From Panagrolaimus kolymaensis (lineage: Eukaryota; Nematoda; Chromadorea; Rhabditida; Panagrolaimidae): 64,000 nucleotides of DNA. Shown here in pieces: positions 34,414 through 49,500 of the stretch. The notes under the pieces were generated by a model. The model had not been told where the DNA came from, ran no database searches, and was given only the letters and a program-made list of their open reading frames with translations. The DNA lies in assembly GCA_028622995.1 (NCBI GenBank), contig JAJQJQ010000002.1, positions 3,038,001 through 3,102,000 on the forward strand. The letters are read 5' to 3'. The translations under genes were made by a program, and so were the position numbers. How positions within the stretch are numbered: position 1 is the first letter of the stretch; each line of letters starts with the position of its first letter.

Positions 34414-34825
34414 ATGGCACCCAAACAACGCATGAATGTTGCTAACCAACAGTTTACTAAGAATGTGACAAATCGAGGCAATGTTTCTAAAGCATCTGTA
34501 AGTTTTTTTTATTATGAATACTCTTTATCCACGTCTCTCAGACTAGGTTAAAAACTTTTTTATCGAATCAGAAAAGATGATTTATACCGCTTTGGAGTGA
34601 TAGTTTAATGACACGTAGCGATGAGCAATAAAACAAAAACTTTAATTTCTTCTTTTTCAGAAAGCTTCGCAAGGTTCTAAAGTTGGTCCATGGTTACTTG
34701 GCATGTTTATTTTCGTTGTCTGTGGTTCAGGTAAGCTCTCCTGCATTTTTCTTAATCCATTCTTATCACCTTTTCCATTTTTAGCTATCTTTGAAATTGT
34801 TCGATACGTCAAGATGGGAATCTAA
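34414..34825 (+). CDS. SERP1: SERP1/RAMP4-type stress-associated ER protein
   Basis: Small tail-anchored ER protein associated with the Sec61 translocon that stabilises membrane proteins during stress. Three short exons (34414-34500, 34662-34731, 34785-34825) give about 65 residues: MAPKQRMNVANQQFTKNVTN, a short Ser/Gly/Lys linker, then the hydrophobic anchor PWLLGMFIFVVCGSAIFEIV and the end RYVKMGI. The order and the ends match RAMP4/SERP1 proteins across eukaryotes. Intron 1 is larger (about 160 bp) than the local norm. Confidence 0.95.
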
Positions 34826-35917
34826 ATGATTAAGAAATTTCAACAATGGCTGACACGTGGTTCCGCATCGTTGTTTAACTTACATTCGATCACTGGCGAA
34901 TGATATAATGTTTTTATTATTATTTGATTTTGTATACGGATTAATTTATCAAAAAAGAAAAGATTTGTATTTATTAACCCTTTTTATATATCATTTTTAC
35001 GTAATTATTTGTTGTGCAAAAAAATATACGTTACTTTTATTTTGTCATTTCGTCGTTTTTACAATTTTGGTCGTTCGTAAATAAACTTCGCGCATTCCAG
35101 AAAACATTTTTTTTATTAAAAAAAACAAATATTAAAAAAAGAAGAACAAGAATTGTCAAGTGCCGGGAAAAGAAGCGACTTCTGCCTTTACAACAAACAC
35201 CACTGGAGAAAAAAAGGCTTGAATGAATCAATACCAAAGTCCAAGACTCTCATGTTATTTCTTTCTGCTTTGCCATAGGCAGTTGTGAGAAAATTGTTTT
35301 TGTTTTTCAAACATCGAAGAACCACAAGAAGAAAAGAAGATGGATGAAAAAATTGCCAATATAGAATTTTATGGATAAATGTCAGCACCATTTTTTGCAT
35401 TCTTGTTTTTTGTTTCCTTTTTTTTGTTGTTGGTTGATTTGGAAATTTTTTGACTTTTTTCTCTCTTGTTTTCTACGAAATCGATTTATGGTATTTGCGA
35501 CCCTTTTTTGCCCTACTCTTTCTCTCTGACAGACGAACTATACCTGCAGTGAAAAATAGAGAACGAAAGAGAAAAAGAGAGTTTAGAATAAAAAAAATGC
35601 AATGCAAAAAAAGAGAAATGAATGAATGCGTCAAAGAGCGGTTTTTGTTTAGGGCTGACCGAGAAAAAAAAACGCAGCATTGGAATTTGTATGTATTACG
35701 CGCACGAGATTTAAGCATAAAATTTTTTATTTTTTCTGCACTTTTTTGGAACCTTTAAAAAATCATCCTTGACTTTTCGTTCTTCTGCGTTAATCCTCTT
35801 TTCTTTTAACAACGAATAAAAAAGCGTTGAAATTGATTTTACGTGATCGTTTACTTTTTCATCATAAGTTCAATTTAGAATTTTCTGTTTATTATTTTTT
35901 TATTTTTCAGAAGAAAA
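34826..35917. other. Intergenic region between SERP1 and rab-14
   Basis: Almost 1.1 kb without a convincing exon. Several Phe- or Lys/Arg-rich open frames on both strands are composition artefacts. A pyrimidine-rich stretch with TCTCTC runs (35460-35530) and a purine-rich GAGA-type run (35560-35600) face each other and could be promoter elements. The TTTTTCAG at about 35903-35910 is the likely splice acceptor before the rab-14 ATG. Confidence 0.45.
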
Positions 35918-36920
<1,003 letters not shown>

Positions 36921-37475
36921 AGAATTAAACATATTTATTCTTTAAAGATGTGGTTGAATTTTTATTTTATTATTTAAATTTCACAAAAATATTTTTTGCC
37001 ATTTAATTTTTATTATTTATATTTTTGGCTTAAAAATGATTACATCTACTTGGTTGTTTTGAGAATTCCCTGTATTTTTCCTCTGTCATAATAATAACAC
37101 TTTTTCTTTGTAGAGATTTGAAAATTTTTTTGATATCTTATTCTTTGTTCTTGTATATACAAAACGTTTGAAAACTTTGATAATAATTTTTTAAATAAAA
37201 CAAATACTGTGAGATAAAATAAAACTTACTAAAGCATTGACTTTTGTGAAATTTCGAGGGTAATTTTTATAAAGCTTTTAGCTAATTTCGTGCCTTATGA
37301 AATTAACTCGAATGTCAACATCGCTACAGCATTTAAAATTAAATCTGCTTTTTAAAAAACCTCCAAATATTTTTTGTTTAACAGATATTTCAAATTAAAA
37401 AAGGAAAACAAAATTACAACAAAAAATGAATAAAGAAAATAGTAAACCAAAATAATAACATCATTGATAGAAAAA
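36921..37475. other. Convergent 3' region of rab-14 and rme-6
   Basis: AT-rich, with possible AATAAA signals on both strands (about 37193-37200 plus). No gene. Confidence 0.5.
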
Positions 37476-40400
37476 TTACACATGCTTATTTAAAAGCTGT
37501 TTTATAAATTCTACGGCTGAAGTGAATTGAGTCCACCAATACGATTCATTTCCATGCATTCGAGCTCCATAAAATCCGGAAACATATTGTATGTTTGAAA
37601 GAAGGGCAGGAGGATTGGCTTTAATTAAAACATAAACTAGAACGGGAGTAACATCATCCGCTGAGGAACTCTGTCCTGAAGCCAAAGCAATCAAATTTTC
37701 AATGGTTTCACAGCATCGAAGTACACAAGCCATTTTATCTCTTGGAGATTTATAAGCATTTATTATTGCAATTTCCGCTTGTGCTGATGGCCATGGACAT
37801 TCACCATGTAACTTTCGTGAAATTCGAAGTTCGTGATGATCGGGAGTTATAGTTTTACCTATTTCATGGAGAGATTTATAAAAAACGCTGAAATTTTTAA
37901 ATTAATTAATTTTTTTATAACTTTTGAGAAATCTTTTACTCGTCTCTAAATTGATCTCCTTCACCGTTAGGATATAGTGCAAAATGATAAATATAATTCA
38001 TCAAACTTCGTTCCAAATATTTTCTTGCACAATCCAAATGTTTCTCTTTAGCTCCTTGCCAAATTGAATCAACTTTCATTTTTTCGTACAATTGTTGAAG
38101 GGCTTTATCAACCGAATCGGTTCTTTCATCCTACAAAAAAATGATTATTATAATTTATGTTTTTTCATTTTAAAACTAACTTGAACAATTAAATGTTGAA
38201 AATCACCAATAAAATTTCGAACAAATTGTTCATTTCTTTCAAGATAAAATCGAACTAAAACTTCAACAAGGCATTCAGTTGTGAGATCTTCTTCACGATG
38301 AAGTCGAGTTACAAGTTTTCGTAGGCATGACTTAAGTTGAAGGAGGGTTAGCCGAGATTGTTGAAGATAGTGGAGATAGGATGTACGCTTACGATTTTCA
38401 TCTCTCATAGTTCGAAGAAGTTTTCGAACACTAAAATTTTTTTTCAAAGTTTTTGTAATTCATAATTTTTAAAAAAAAAGTAAACGAACCCTTTGGGATC
38501 AAAAACAGAAAGTGATCGTTGAACTTCTCGAATTTGTGCAGTCATGGGTCGATCTTGATCATTTATAGCTTCAGCAAGAAGAAGTTTCAAATATTCAAAT
38601 ATTGCTGCTGAAATAGAAGCAGCATCACCAATTTCTGTTCCAGCCGTGGTTGAAATGATTGAACTTGTTGTTAAATTTACTGCTGAACTCAAAACAGATC
38701 GAAGCTTTCTCTTTGCATCAATAAAGGCTTTACAAGTTGTTAAGTTTTCTGGATCATAATATGGCTGTTGAATATCATCTTCTTGAACATCACATTTCTC
38801 AACTCGTAATATTTCAGAATTTGGCGTCAAATTGGTTGTAATTCGATATTTATTTAAAATATCATCTGCAATTCTTTGTCGATCAAGAGTTGAGATATTA
38901 TTGGAAACTTCAGCCAAATGTCCAGTTGAACGACTTTCAGATAGTCGGCTTCTATCACTTTCGCTAAATTCACCGGGATTATTGGTAAAGCTTGCTGTTG
39001 TGGTTGAATGTGCAAGAGTATTTCGAAAAGAAACAACTTGAGCTTTATTCTTTCGTAAATGAGCACCAACATTTTGTATGCCTTGACGAATAAGGGAAAA
39101 CTTGGATGAACTTGGTCCTGATTGAACATAATCATCATATTGTTCAGGAGTTGGAATGGGTACGAGTGGGATTTTCCGATTTGATGGAACAGGAATAGGT
39201 TCATTTGATTTTGAAGGAAATGTTACCGCAGCAGATGAACGCCGAATTGGTTCACGGTTACGTGAAGGTGAAGATGGATCAGAACTGGGGACAGTAAATG
39301 GATGAGATGAAGTTCGAAGTAAGTTTTGACTGGCATGGCCGTCAAATGAAATATCATCAGTTAAATCCCTAAAAATGAGATGTAAACTAAGGCTAAAAAA
39401 TATTATTTTTTTTTACTTTGCAAATTCAGAATCAACATCACTTTTGGAATAAAACGAACTTCCGCTCGATTGCCTCCGCAACCTATTTGTATTTCCACTT
39501 TCTGTATCAACTTGATTTCTCAAAGATGCATTTAAATTTGCTGGCATTCTACGAGAAGGCAAATCGATGGGAGGTTCGCCACGTGAAGATCCTACAGTGC
39601 TTCCAATACTAGAAGGTCCAGCTCCTCTTCTCGAAGAAGCATTGCTGGGTCCAGGCTGTTGGTGTTGCTGCTGCTGTGCTGCAGCATCATCCATTAACAT
39701 CATTTCAACTTCGTTGCTTCGATTCCCAGCATTATCAGCTTCTGAATCGCTTACAGTTGCATCGAGACTCCAAGTATCGCTTCGATCTTCAGGAAGATTG
39801 AGACCTGCGATAGGTTGAAGACCAGCGTTTGGTGGTACAGGCGGTGGAGGTCCTTGAGGAGCTGGGGGTAAAATATGAGCTTGGTTGCCACTATAATTTC
39901 GTCTCATTCGATTTGCATCTCCAGGTGGGGCAAGCTGTTGAAGAATTCCAGGAAATACTGCATCCCGATGTTCACCGTTTAATCCTTCATTATCGGATGC
40001 TACAACATCGGTTGACCAGCTATCAGAAACTAATGAATAAGTTTCATCATGGTTTGTAGTACGATCATGAGGTGGAATAGTAAATTTACCAAATTTCTCT
40101 TCAAGCCCTTCAGGATTTTGTTTCCTCACTGTAACAGGAAGAGGTGGCATATTAGGCCTTGGTGCATTAGAAGCAGCACCATTAACTGTTGAGGAAGCAG
40201 CCACCGCTTCACCATCGGTGTCCTCGTCACCATTTCTTTCAGCTGCATTAGCTGAAAATGGAGTTCCTCTCCCACTTCCACTATTTCGATCTCCATCGAT
40301 TGAAGGTGAACCTCGACCAGAAACATTGGCACTTATTGGAACAACATCTGAGAAATTATCAGGCAGCGTTGAAACATCCTCTGCTTCATCTTCATCCAAT

Positions 40401-42389
40401 GAAATTCCTGAACCAGCAACTTCTTCATCATCATCACTTGCAGCATCGGTATTTGTTCGATCTGAGACTACGCTCTCTGTTGCAGTTGCAACAAAACGAG
40501 TTTTCTTTTCAGCTCCTTCGCTTGAAATTTTTTGCTTTCTTCGATGTAGCGAAGTCATAAATTTTTCTTCTGATTCAAGTCCCAATGGGGCTGAATCATT
40601 TTCAAGTGGGAAAATTAAAACTTCCCATTCATTGAAATCTTTTTCATCATTACTTGATTCACCTCCATCCCTTTCCGGCGTAAAACTCCTGGGCTGTGGA
40701 CTTTGCATTATTTTTTGATGACTTCGATTAGCTGCGTTTTGAACTCTATCGGCGAAATTTCTTAATCGACCCGATGATGATGGTCGAGCAATGGGAGTTC
40801 CAGAAGCAGATGAAGCTTGACTCATAGCCTTTCCTTGCGGCGGTGATTTTGAAACAAATTCATGTGGCATTTTTAACATTGCGTCTTTAATTGCTTTTTT
40901 TACTTCAGAATCCGTTATCGATTCAACCGCGGACGAACGAAAGAATGCAAGAATGGTATTAATTTCAATCAAAGAACCAACACAAGATTGTCTCTTGTAT
41001 AATTCTATTCCATTATCATCGCTGAGAACATTTGGAAACATTGATTCAATGGCAAGATTCTCGCTATTTAGAATTGTTTGAATAATATTTGGCATGGCTG
41101 ACTAAAATTTTATATTGATTTATTTTAAAGTTATGAAACATTTAAAACAAACCTGATCAAGATTTCCTAATAAATCAATAAAAAATCCTGGAGGCTTTTC
41201 ATATGGTAACAAAGCCAATGTATGAATAATTTGACCAACTTGAATCAAATTAAATCTTGCAATATTTCCTATTGGTGTATCAGAAACTATTCCAATAGTT
41301 TCTGGAGTTGTTATAGCTGGACAAATAAAACAATTAACAACCAAATCAGTGCAAATTAATTTTGCTTCAGATTCATTAAATCTTTTTTCCAATAAAGTTG
41401 TATATAGTTTTCGAATCAACCAAGCAAGAGTTGGTGGAAAACAGCTCATTGATTGTTGGAGTGAAACTACGAATTTATTAACAATCGTTGTTAATCTTCC
41501 AGCAACCATTTGGCGATATATACCTAATTTTTGTTGATATGAAGCCGAATTTTCATCCATTCCAAATCGCTTTCGTCGCTCTTCAAGAGGAAATCGAAGA
41601 GGAGATTTATTTGGTTCAATATCAAGATAAAGTTCATCTTGAGAAAGTAGTGACATAATTGGTTCATGAAAAGCTGCAGTTAAAAAAACTTTGGCAGATA
41701 AAAGTTGTTCACCAAGTAAGGAATAAAGTCGAGAAAAAGAAGTAGTTCCTTTTTGAAGGATTTTGCGAAGATCGGCTGATGGAGAAAGTTGAAGCTTTAT
41801 CAAACAAGCGAGTACTGTAAGAACACGCTTTTCATCACTTGGAAATATTCCTGAGCCATAAAGAACATTAAATATTGCACGAGTTAAATCCTCTGAGGTA
41901 TAATTATTTAACTAAAATTCTTATACTTAATATATCTAATAATGAAAGAAATTTTTTACATTTAATTTCTCAGAATAAAGCAAGAACTCAGCAACAGCTG
42001 ATGGAGAATCTAAAAGCAATATAAATATTTCAGAAATGGTGCTTGTGTGATGGCCACATCGTCTATAGGCTTCGAGAAAAGCCACTGAATCCAATTTTGC
42101 CAAAAGGCTGCAACAATTATCAGGTCCAACGGCGCTATGAGATTTAATCAAGCGTCGAAGAAATAACTAAAAATATATATGATGCAAATATTCAATCATG
42201 GAGTTTTAAACTCACTTGTTCTTGTTCACACCTCCAAGTTAATTTACTCAAATCACAAATTTCGGCATCAAGTTCTGAATTTAAATTTTGCAAAGTTGTT
42301 AGTTCACTTGAAGTTAAAAGCTTTTCTGATCTTAACCTTTCACAAAGTGAAATCAAACCATCTGATGAATTTCCTATTCCAAGATCCAT
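37476..42389 (-). CDS. rme-6: RME-6 / GAPVD1: RasGAP-like and VPS9-domain RAB-5 exchange factor
   Basis: Endocytic regulator with N-terminal RasGAP-like and C-terminal VPS9 domains; C. elegans RME-6 activates RAB-5 on clathrin-coated vesicles. The start at 42389 opens [20 protein letters not shown]. The RasGAP-like region spans about 41100-42150 ([56 protein letters not shown]). A very long low-complexity Ser/Pro/Asp-rich linker occupies the 39413-41095 exon, including a Gln run and PPPPVPP. The VPS9 domain (37476-38130) includes [39 protein letters not shown], and [17 protein letters not shown], which bear the conserved Asp and Tyr/Trp residues of VPS9. About eleven exons. Confidence 0.94.
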
Positions 42390-43437
42390 AATTTTATAGA
42401 AACTTTCAAAATTTAACCAATTTTTTTAGTTCAAAATAAACAATAAAATAGCTTTGAAAAGGGTCATATAAATTCAGCGTAGAACGACGACGATCAACCC
42501 TTTTTGTTGCAAAAAAAATAAACCAAAGAAATGAATGAAAGCACGCGAACGCAAGTGGAAAGACACACACACATAATTTTTGTGGACGCACATATTTTTG
42601 GGTTTTTTTAAATAAATGAAGAGGAGAGAAAGACGACGAACAACATTCACACTTCGATAAACCCACGAAATAACTATTAATTAGAATACATAATTGAGAT
42701 AATGGTATTTTGAGTGAACTAAAACGGAAAACCGAATAATATCTGATTCAGTTTTTAAAAAGCAAAAAAATGTATGCAAGAAAATTTTGAACCCATTTAA
42801 AAAATGGAATTCGAAAGTATGCCTTATAGTTAACAACTCTATTTTTGAGTTTGGCAAATTTTTGGTATTGTTAATAGCCAATCCAATAAAATAAAATAAT
42901 TTGAAAAAAGTTCACTGGAATAAAATATGCGAGTGCTTAAAATAAATTTTTTTTACAAATTTTAATTCTATGACGAAGCTTCAAAACAGTCAATGTTTAA
43001 ATATGAAATTTAACTGATCGATTGAATAGATAGGCTCAGGATTTAAAGTAAAATATGCTTGCATTTTTCTTTGTATAATTGCTCAACTTTTAAACCCTTT
43101 GTTAATCGTTATAGAGAGAATATATTTATACTTTATTTTTGCTCATATATAAGCTACCTATTCTTTTGTTATAAAAAACCAAAATGTAAAAGTGAAATAA
43201 AAAAAAGTATAGTGAATAAATTAGGTAAAAATAAAAGCAAAAGTAGCTAAAGAACACACCGGAAAATTGGTATTAACAAAAATATTATTAGTTTTAATCC
43301 TGTTTTTTTTAAACAAAAAATACAAAAAAAGCTTTGTAAAAGATATTTTTAAAATAACTGTAAATGAAAAAGTGAATGGATAAATATGAGGTTCTTTATT
43401 TGTTTGAAATTCAAATTTTTATAATTGTAAAAACAAA
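42390..43437. other. Intergenic region between MBOAT and rme-6
   Basis: About 1 kb with no exon supported. It contains an ACACACACAC run at about 42566-42576 and long A/T stretches. It should contain the rme-6 promoter (near 42390-42700). Confidence 0.45.
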
Positions 43438-45431
43438 TTACAATTCTTTTTTGATACCATTGCTTTCTTCAAATGTGCTTCCCACTGGCTTCCCGAAAAC
43501 TGGATCTATCAAAGTTTGTTTTTTGATGGTTGGATGGTCATTAGAAGTTTCGTTAGATTTTGGTTTTCTTTCAGGTGGTAAAATCTTGGGAAGGACAAAA
43601 ATGCCGAGTAAACAAAATATGTGGAGAATAAAATAAGTTTGTCTGAAATTTAATATCGTTTAAAATTAAAAGTTTTGAACAATAAGTCAGCTAAATTTTG
43701 GTATATAATTTCGGCTAAAAACCTACTTATAAATTTGTAATCCAGGATATAAATGCAATGTAACAAAAGGAAAGGTTGTATAAGCAAGAGCAAATTTTGT
43801 GCCAAAGAAAGTAAGAACGTCATAAAATCTTCGAGAAATTGCAGATCCTTGGAATCTCCATCGCAAACAACGTCGAATAATTCTTGCGGAAACCGTAACT
43901 AAAGCTCCAGTAAGAAAGGTGAGATAATATCCTGCAAGTAATATAAATTTAAAATCGTTTAAAATGCGGGCATCAGAGCTTTGTAAGCATAACAATTTTT
44001 TAAAGCTATCAACTTACCAAAGAAGAATCCATGCCAAAGAGCTGATAATAAATAAGTTGATACAGTTCTCATTTTTTTAGGTACACGATCAAAGGCACAA
44101 CGACGAAGCCAATGCATGGTTGTAATATTCCATCCATCGAGGGTGTCTTTGAATGATAAAGCCATCTAAAATTAAAAATCAACCAAATGGGGAGAATAAA
44201 AAAGGTCAATAATTTACTTCAACTTTATAAGGATCAACATTAGTTACTAAATCCCATTTGGCTTTGCCATTTTCATTAAATCCATTAAAACCAAATCCAG
44301 ATAAATTACATACAGCATCAGCGAGAGTCCATGCAAAGTAATACTGAAAATTCAACTCAAAAATTATACGCTTTTCGCATTTGCAAATTTACTTGAACCC
44401 TTTGAATGAATATAATAAAGAACAAGAAGAATGCCCATTCAATAGTTGCCATTGACGAATATTTCTCTGCGATAATATGTGGATCAGTGTAAGGTCCAAC
44501 ATACAAAATGAAAACCAAACAACAAAGAGCAAATGAAACTTTTCCAATGGCTGCCTTCCATGGAGTTGCGACTCGTTTTCCATTAATCATAAGATTTTCA
44601 CCCGATACAAATTTAACGAAATCAGTGTAAAAGCAAAGTGGTCCAGTAAGAACCGTTTGAAAACAGAAGCAGTATGAGAAATATTCAAGTAATCCAGGTA
44701 CGGCTCTAAACCAAACAATTTTTTGTTATGAGGAAATATATATTTTGTAGGGTTAATTTACCTAATAGCTTCACGCTTTTGAATTTCGTTTAGTTCTTCG
44801 GGTTTTTTTACTCGACCATCATGTAATGAAAACGCTAATGTCGTGGTCTTTTGAACTAATACCATCATAGGCCCGGTTACATCTATATAATAACTGCAAT
44901 AATTGAAATTTTATTCTTGAATTTAATCTTCATTTTAAACTTACTTTGTTAAAACATACCATCGATACCAATGAATAAAAATTAAATATCCCATTGAAAA
45001 TAAAAATACAACTCTAAAAAAAGTGTGAATGGAATATATATTATATAGACCACAATGAGAAAAAAAATTTACTTATGGACATATTTAACAGGAGAATATT
45101 TTAATAAAGCATAACAAACTCCAATGACACCTAATAAATGCTTTACAGCCATGCCATAACAAAAATAACATAGTGAAATACCAATAATACATGGAAAAGC
45201 TAATCGAATATTTCTTGATGTTGTTTCGGGTAGGAATAATTTATAATATACAACTGCACTAATCAGTGATAAAAATTGGCAAAATACAAGATTCACCTAG
45301 AATTTTAAGCTCTTTAAACAACATGAAAAGAAAATGAATGAATAATAAACCTTATCAACTTCGACACCAAGACTTTCTGCAAGAGGTTCCAAAAGTTTTG
45401 AACCATCATAAAATGTATGGACTCCCGGCAT
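43438..45431 (-). CDS. MBOAT-family lysophospholipid acyltransferase (MBOAT1/2-like)
   Basis: Polytopic ER enzyme that reacylates lysophospholipids with acyl-CoA. Start MPGVHTFYDGSKLLEPLAES at 45431. Several hydrophobic helices (LVFCQFLSLISAVVYY, AFPCIIGISLCYFCYG) precede TGPMMVLVQKTTTLAFSLHDG, a signature of the MBOAT1/2 group. The catalytic pair is present: the Asn/Trp segment SFKDTLDGWNITTMHWLRRC and the active-site His in LLSALWHGFFFG. The C-terminus ends GIKKEL, a KKxx dilysine ER-retrieval signal. About nine exons, all with short introns. MBOAT5/LPCAT3 is the next most likely assignment. Confidence 0.88.
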
Positions 45432-46595
45432 TTCTAACTAAAGGAAGGTTTGAAGTTAATTTTAATAAATTTATATAATTCAAAAAGAAACGGAATTGAA
45501 ACAAAAAAAATGTCCGCAAAAAGTACATTCTTCTTTAATTTTATTATCTTTTTTCTTTCTTTCGTGGTCAAAAATCAATTTGCTTCCGTTATTCGCACAT
45601 TTTTTTGTTACAAGAAAGCATCAAAAAATTGAAAAATTATTTCAAGCTTTTAAAAACAAATTTTTTAAAACTAATGCTAACATTTTTTCAGAGGTTTTGT
45701 TGTAGCTGCATAAAAATACACACGTGAAAACAACTTTAAAACACAAAAAAAAAATAAAATCGCGTTAAAATCATAAAAAGTTAGTGGGTAAAAAATATGG
45801 GGTGATTAGAAAGAATTCTTTTATCTGGCCTTTGCCCCTTCTGTCTGAAACTATCTTTATTTAAAGCAAGTGTAATAAATGAACAAAGGACATTCATTCA
45901 ACATATGAAAAAGTTGAAAAAATATTGCAGCATTCTTTGACCAGATTGCAATCATCAAGTAAAAATGTGGCCAAGAAAAAAAAGGTAAGTCTTTCATTCA
46001 ATCTTCGATTATGATGGCAGCGCAAAAAAAAAGAGGTTGTTGTTGTGGCACATCCAAAAATATCCACTCATCATATCTCCCTTTGAGACGAAAAAAAATA
46101 AATGAAGAAAAAGCACCAGCAAAAAAAAATGAGTGGTGAGTAACAGCTCTTTTTTTTTGAGCAGCAGCACCATCTAAAAAATCCAATGAATATTTTGTTA
46201 TTTCGTTTTTTTCTCTCTCTTTCTTTTTTGTTACGTTTGCTTCCTTTGGTTTTCAACGTGATGACTATTCTCATTTGCTGTTGTTTTTTAATAAAAAAAT
46301 GTGATTTTGCAATTGCAAAAAGAAACAATGTGACGACGACGACTCAACATTCAAAAGTCAATTTGATGAGTATATACATAAAAATGTTTCAAAAATATTT
46401 TATCTGGACATTGTTAAAAGATTCCACGGATTAATTTATTATTGCAATAATAGTAAATTTGATTTTCTTTAAATAAATTTTAACAATAAAAGTTATTACA
46501 TTTAAAAATAAAATAATTATATTGAGAATCTGAGCACGGAAGGTCATCATATTTGGTTAAAAATTATAAGGCAATAATTAAATTTAAATTTTTGG
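45432..46595. other. Intergenic region between MTCL/SOGA-like gene and MBOAT
   Basis: About 1.2 kb, strongly A/T-rich. Open frames here are Phe/Lys-rich artefacts. A possible polyadenylation signal for the MTCL-like gene lies near 46490-46510 (minus). No gene supported. Confidence 0.45.
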
Positions 46596-49500
46596 CTAAG
46601 GCACAGCAGATGCTTTTTTCTTTACAACAACAACAGTTTTCTTTGGTTTATTATTTGATGGTGTTTTAGAATTTTTAGAAAATTTGGAAGCTCCTTTATC
46701 AGTTGCTTCAAGTGATAATGATGGATGAGGAGGTGGAGGAGACGTTGGAATTGGAGGAAGCATTTGTGAAGTATTGTCATTGGTGGTACTTTCAGCTATG
46801 CTTGAATTAAGTTTTTCTTCACTTGGTCGACGCGATCGAGAAAGGCTTCGACGAACTCGATCAACAATTTTAGCACCCATGTTTTTGAACGGGTTTCTAT
46901 TTCTCGGAAGCGTGCAATTAGCGATATTGGGGCCAATGGGAAGAGCATTATGAAATCCTGGGCGATCACCTATTTCAATTTGAGACATGCTTGTTGTATT
47001 TCGATTTAATGGAGTTACAGGGCGAAGAGTATTATTTCCAATAGCATTATGCTAAAAATTTATCAAATTAAAAGTTTAAAAAACTTTAAAAGCAAACCTT
47101 TGAATTTCGAGTTTGTTCTGAAGTATCAACGGAACGAGATTTTCTAATTGAAAATAATCCTCTTTTGAAAGTTCTTGGGTCCATTGATTCAAAAGCTTTT
47201 GCGATGTTTCGAACTGATGGTGCCGTACCTTTTGAAAGTTCTTCTCTACGAATTTTATACAAAATGTTTGTTCCAACATTTCGAGAAGCAATCGAAGGAT
47301 CTGGATCGTCTTCAGTCCAAGTTCCCGTGCTTCTAGTTTGAATTTGAACGGATGAAGCGCTCATTGATGGTGGAACTGCTTCTGATATGGAATTACCACC
47401 ATATCGATCATATGAAGATGAACGAGCAATGCTTTTTGGAATGTAATGAAGTCGGCCATCTTTATCATATTCGGGTACACGATCTTTATCTAAAAAAGAG
47501 TTTTCTTTGTGTGTGATATATTAATTCAAGGAATGATACTTACTAACGACGAAGCTAGGTGGTGGATCAGGATAAAGTCGACGATTGGGTGAACTTCCTC
47601 TTCCATTGGTTTCAAAAGCCCAAGTGGAATTTGAATCAATACTAAAGGATCTATCTTTGGGTAACGACATTCCAAGGGAATAACTGCTAGGATTTGCTTG
47701 CCGAGAAGCAAGTCTCGAAGATGGTGGATATTGTGTGGATTTGATTGAAATAGATGATTGAGAAATGAGATCTTGAGTATAATCGAAATCACTGCTAATA
47801 TCATTGGAAGTAAAATTTCGGGAATCTTCTTCGCGTATTGTATTTAATTGAGAAATAACCGAAGCTACAACTCCATCATTTTCAAGTTTAGCCTTTTCAG
47901 GAAGTCCATAAAGCTGATCAGCAACTGCTGCAATTTTATATTTTCTTGTAAGTTTTTGTACTTCAGCTTGTTGAACTATTTGTAGCAATCGTTCTTGATC
48001 AGCTTGAAGAACTTCTCGAGCATTGGTTTGCATTTCTTTAGCTTGCATCAAATTTTTTTGATCTATTTCTAACATTTTTATCTGTTCTCTCAATTCTCTC
48101 ATAATTTTCTCTGATTCAAATTGTTTATGAGCCATTTCACTTTGAGCTTCTTTTACTTTTTTATTTAATCGATCAACTTCAGAAGCATAAAGCTTTTGAT
48201 ATTCTGCATATTGTTTTTGAACCGATTCAGCCGCTTTTAACGCATCTTCTGTAATCCTCCTTTCATCATTGCTATTTTCGGTTGAAGGCGAAATTTTATT
48301 GAAATGATTCTTTTCAATTTTCCAAAGCTTTTTATCAGCTTTATGCGCATCTTTGCTAAAGGAAAGTTCCACTGTAAGTCGATGGACTTCAGCTTCAAGT
48401 TCTTGAACTCTTTTTTCTGCTTGTTGAGCTCGTTGACTGGCATCATTGATCTTTTTGGTTTGCTCTGCAACAAATTTTTGTTCTTCTTCAATTCGCTTTT
48501 CATAATTTGCTACTGCTTCCCGATGATGATCTCTTTCACGACGGGTTTGAACCAACTGTGAATGTAAACTTTTATTTGTGGTTTCCATAATATTCATTCG
48601 TGATGCAAACTTTTGTTGTAATGCATCAATTTCAACAATTTTGACCTAAAATTTTATTTTGTTTTATTCGATAATTGTTAATATCATACCTTATCATCTT
48701 GGCGAACTTTATGTAATAACGTTTCCTTCTCCCTTTCGAATGATATTTTCTTTCTTAAAGCTTCCGATTCTAATTCTTCTTTGCAAATTCTTAAATCCAC
48801 AACTTTTGCTTCAAGTTCATCAATTCTTTTATCGGCAGCATGAAGTTTAGCTTTTAATTCGGGAACTCCTTCGCCATTAACTCGAGTAACTTTGTAACTA
48901 AGGGTTTGGACGGGAATTATTACACCTTCATAGCCTAGAAATGGGAAAATGCAGAGGGTTACTATATTCTAAAATTCCCTCACCTTCATTGGAATCCGTT
49001 TTACTCCCAATTCTTTCATGTAATTCTTTCATTTCCTTTTCAAGTCTTTGCCTCTCTTCATTCCACATTATTTCACGTCTTTGATGGCTATTACGAAGTT
49101 TTTCTAAATTTTTTATTTTCTTTCTAATCTTTCTAATTCCTAGATAAGCTAACCTAAATCCGCTACAGCTTCATCCGTTCTTTTCTTTAATACTGCGGTA
49201 TCTGATTTAATTCGAAGTCGATCGGCATCAAATTTAGATTTTTCTTGATCAAATAACTTTTCAAGCTTTTTATATTTTATTTCCCATTCTCTCAAAGCAT
49301 GTTGCTCTTTTTCAAGATTTTGTAGAGCCTTTTGCTTTTCTTCTAAATCTATTTGTATTTTTATGAGCCGATTTCTTTCTTCATCCAATGCTCGCTTTTT
49401 CTCATTCAATTGAGCATTAATGGATTCTGTTAAATGAATTTGTTCATCAAGTTTCTTTTGTACCGCATCCAAATTTGTATCCAGGGCATGAATCTAAAAT

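Noticed and set aside
35450..35758. 102-codon plus-strand frame and its minus counterpart before rab-14
   Set aside because: Derived from polypurine/polypyrimidine runs; no domain or plausible splice junction.
39567..40718. Plus-strand frames of 83-166 codons opposite the rme-6 linker exon
   Set aside because: Antisense shadows of a Ser/Gln/Asp-rich coding exon.
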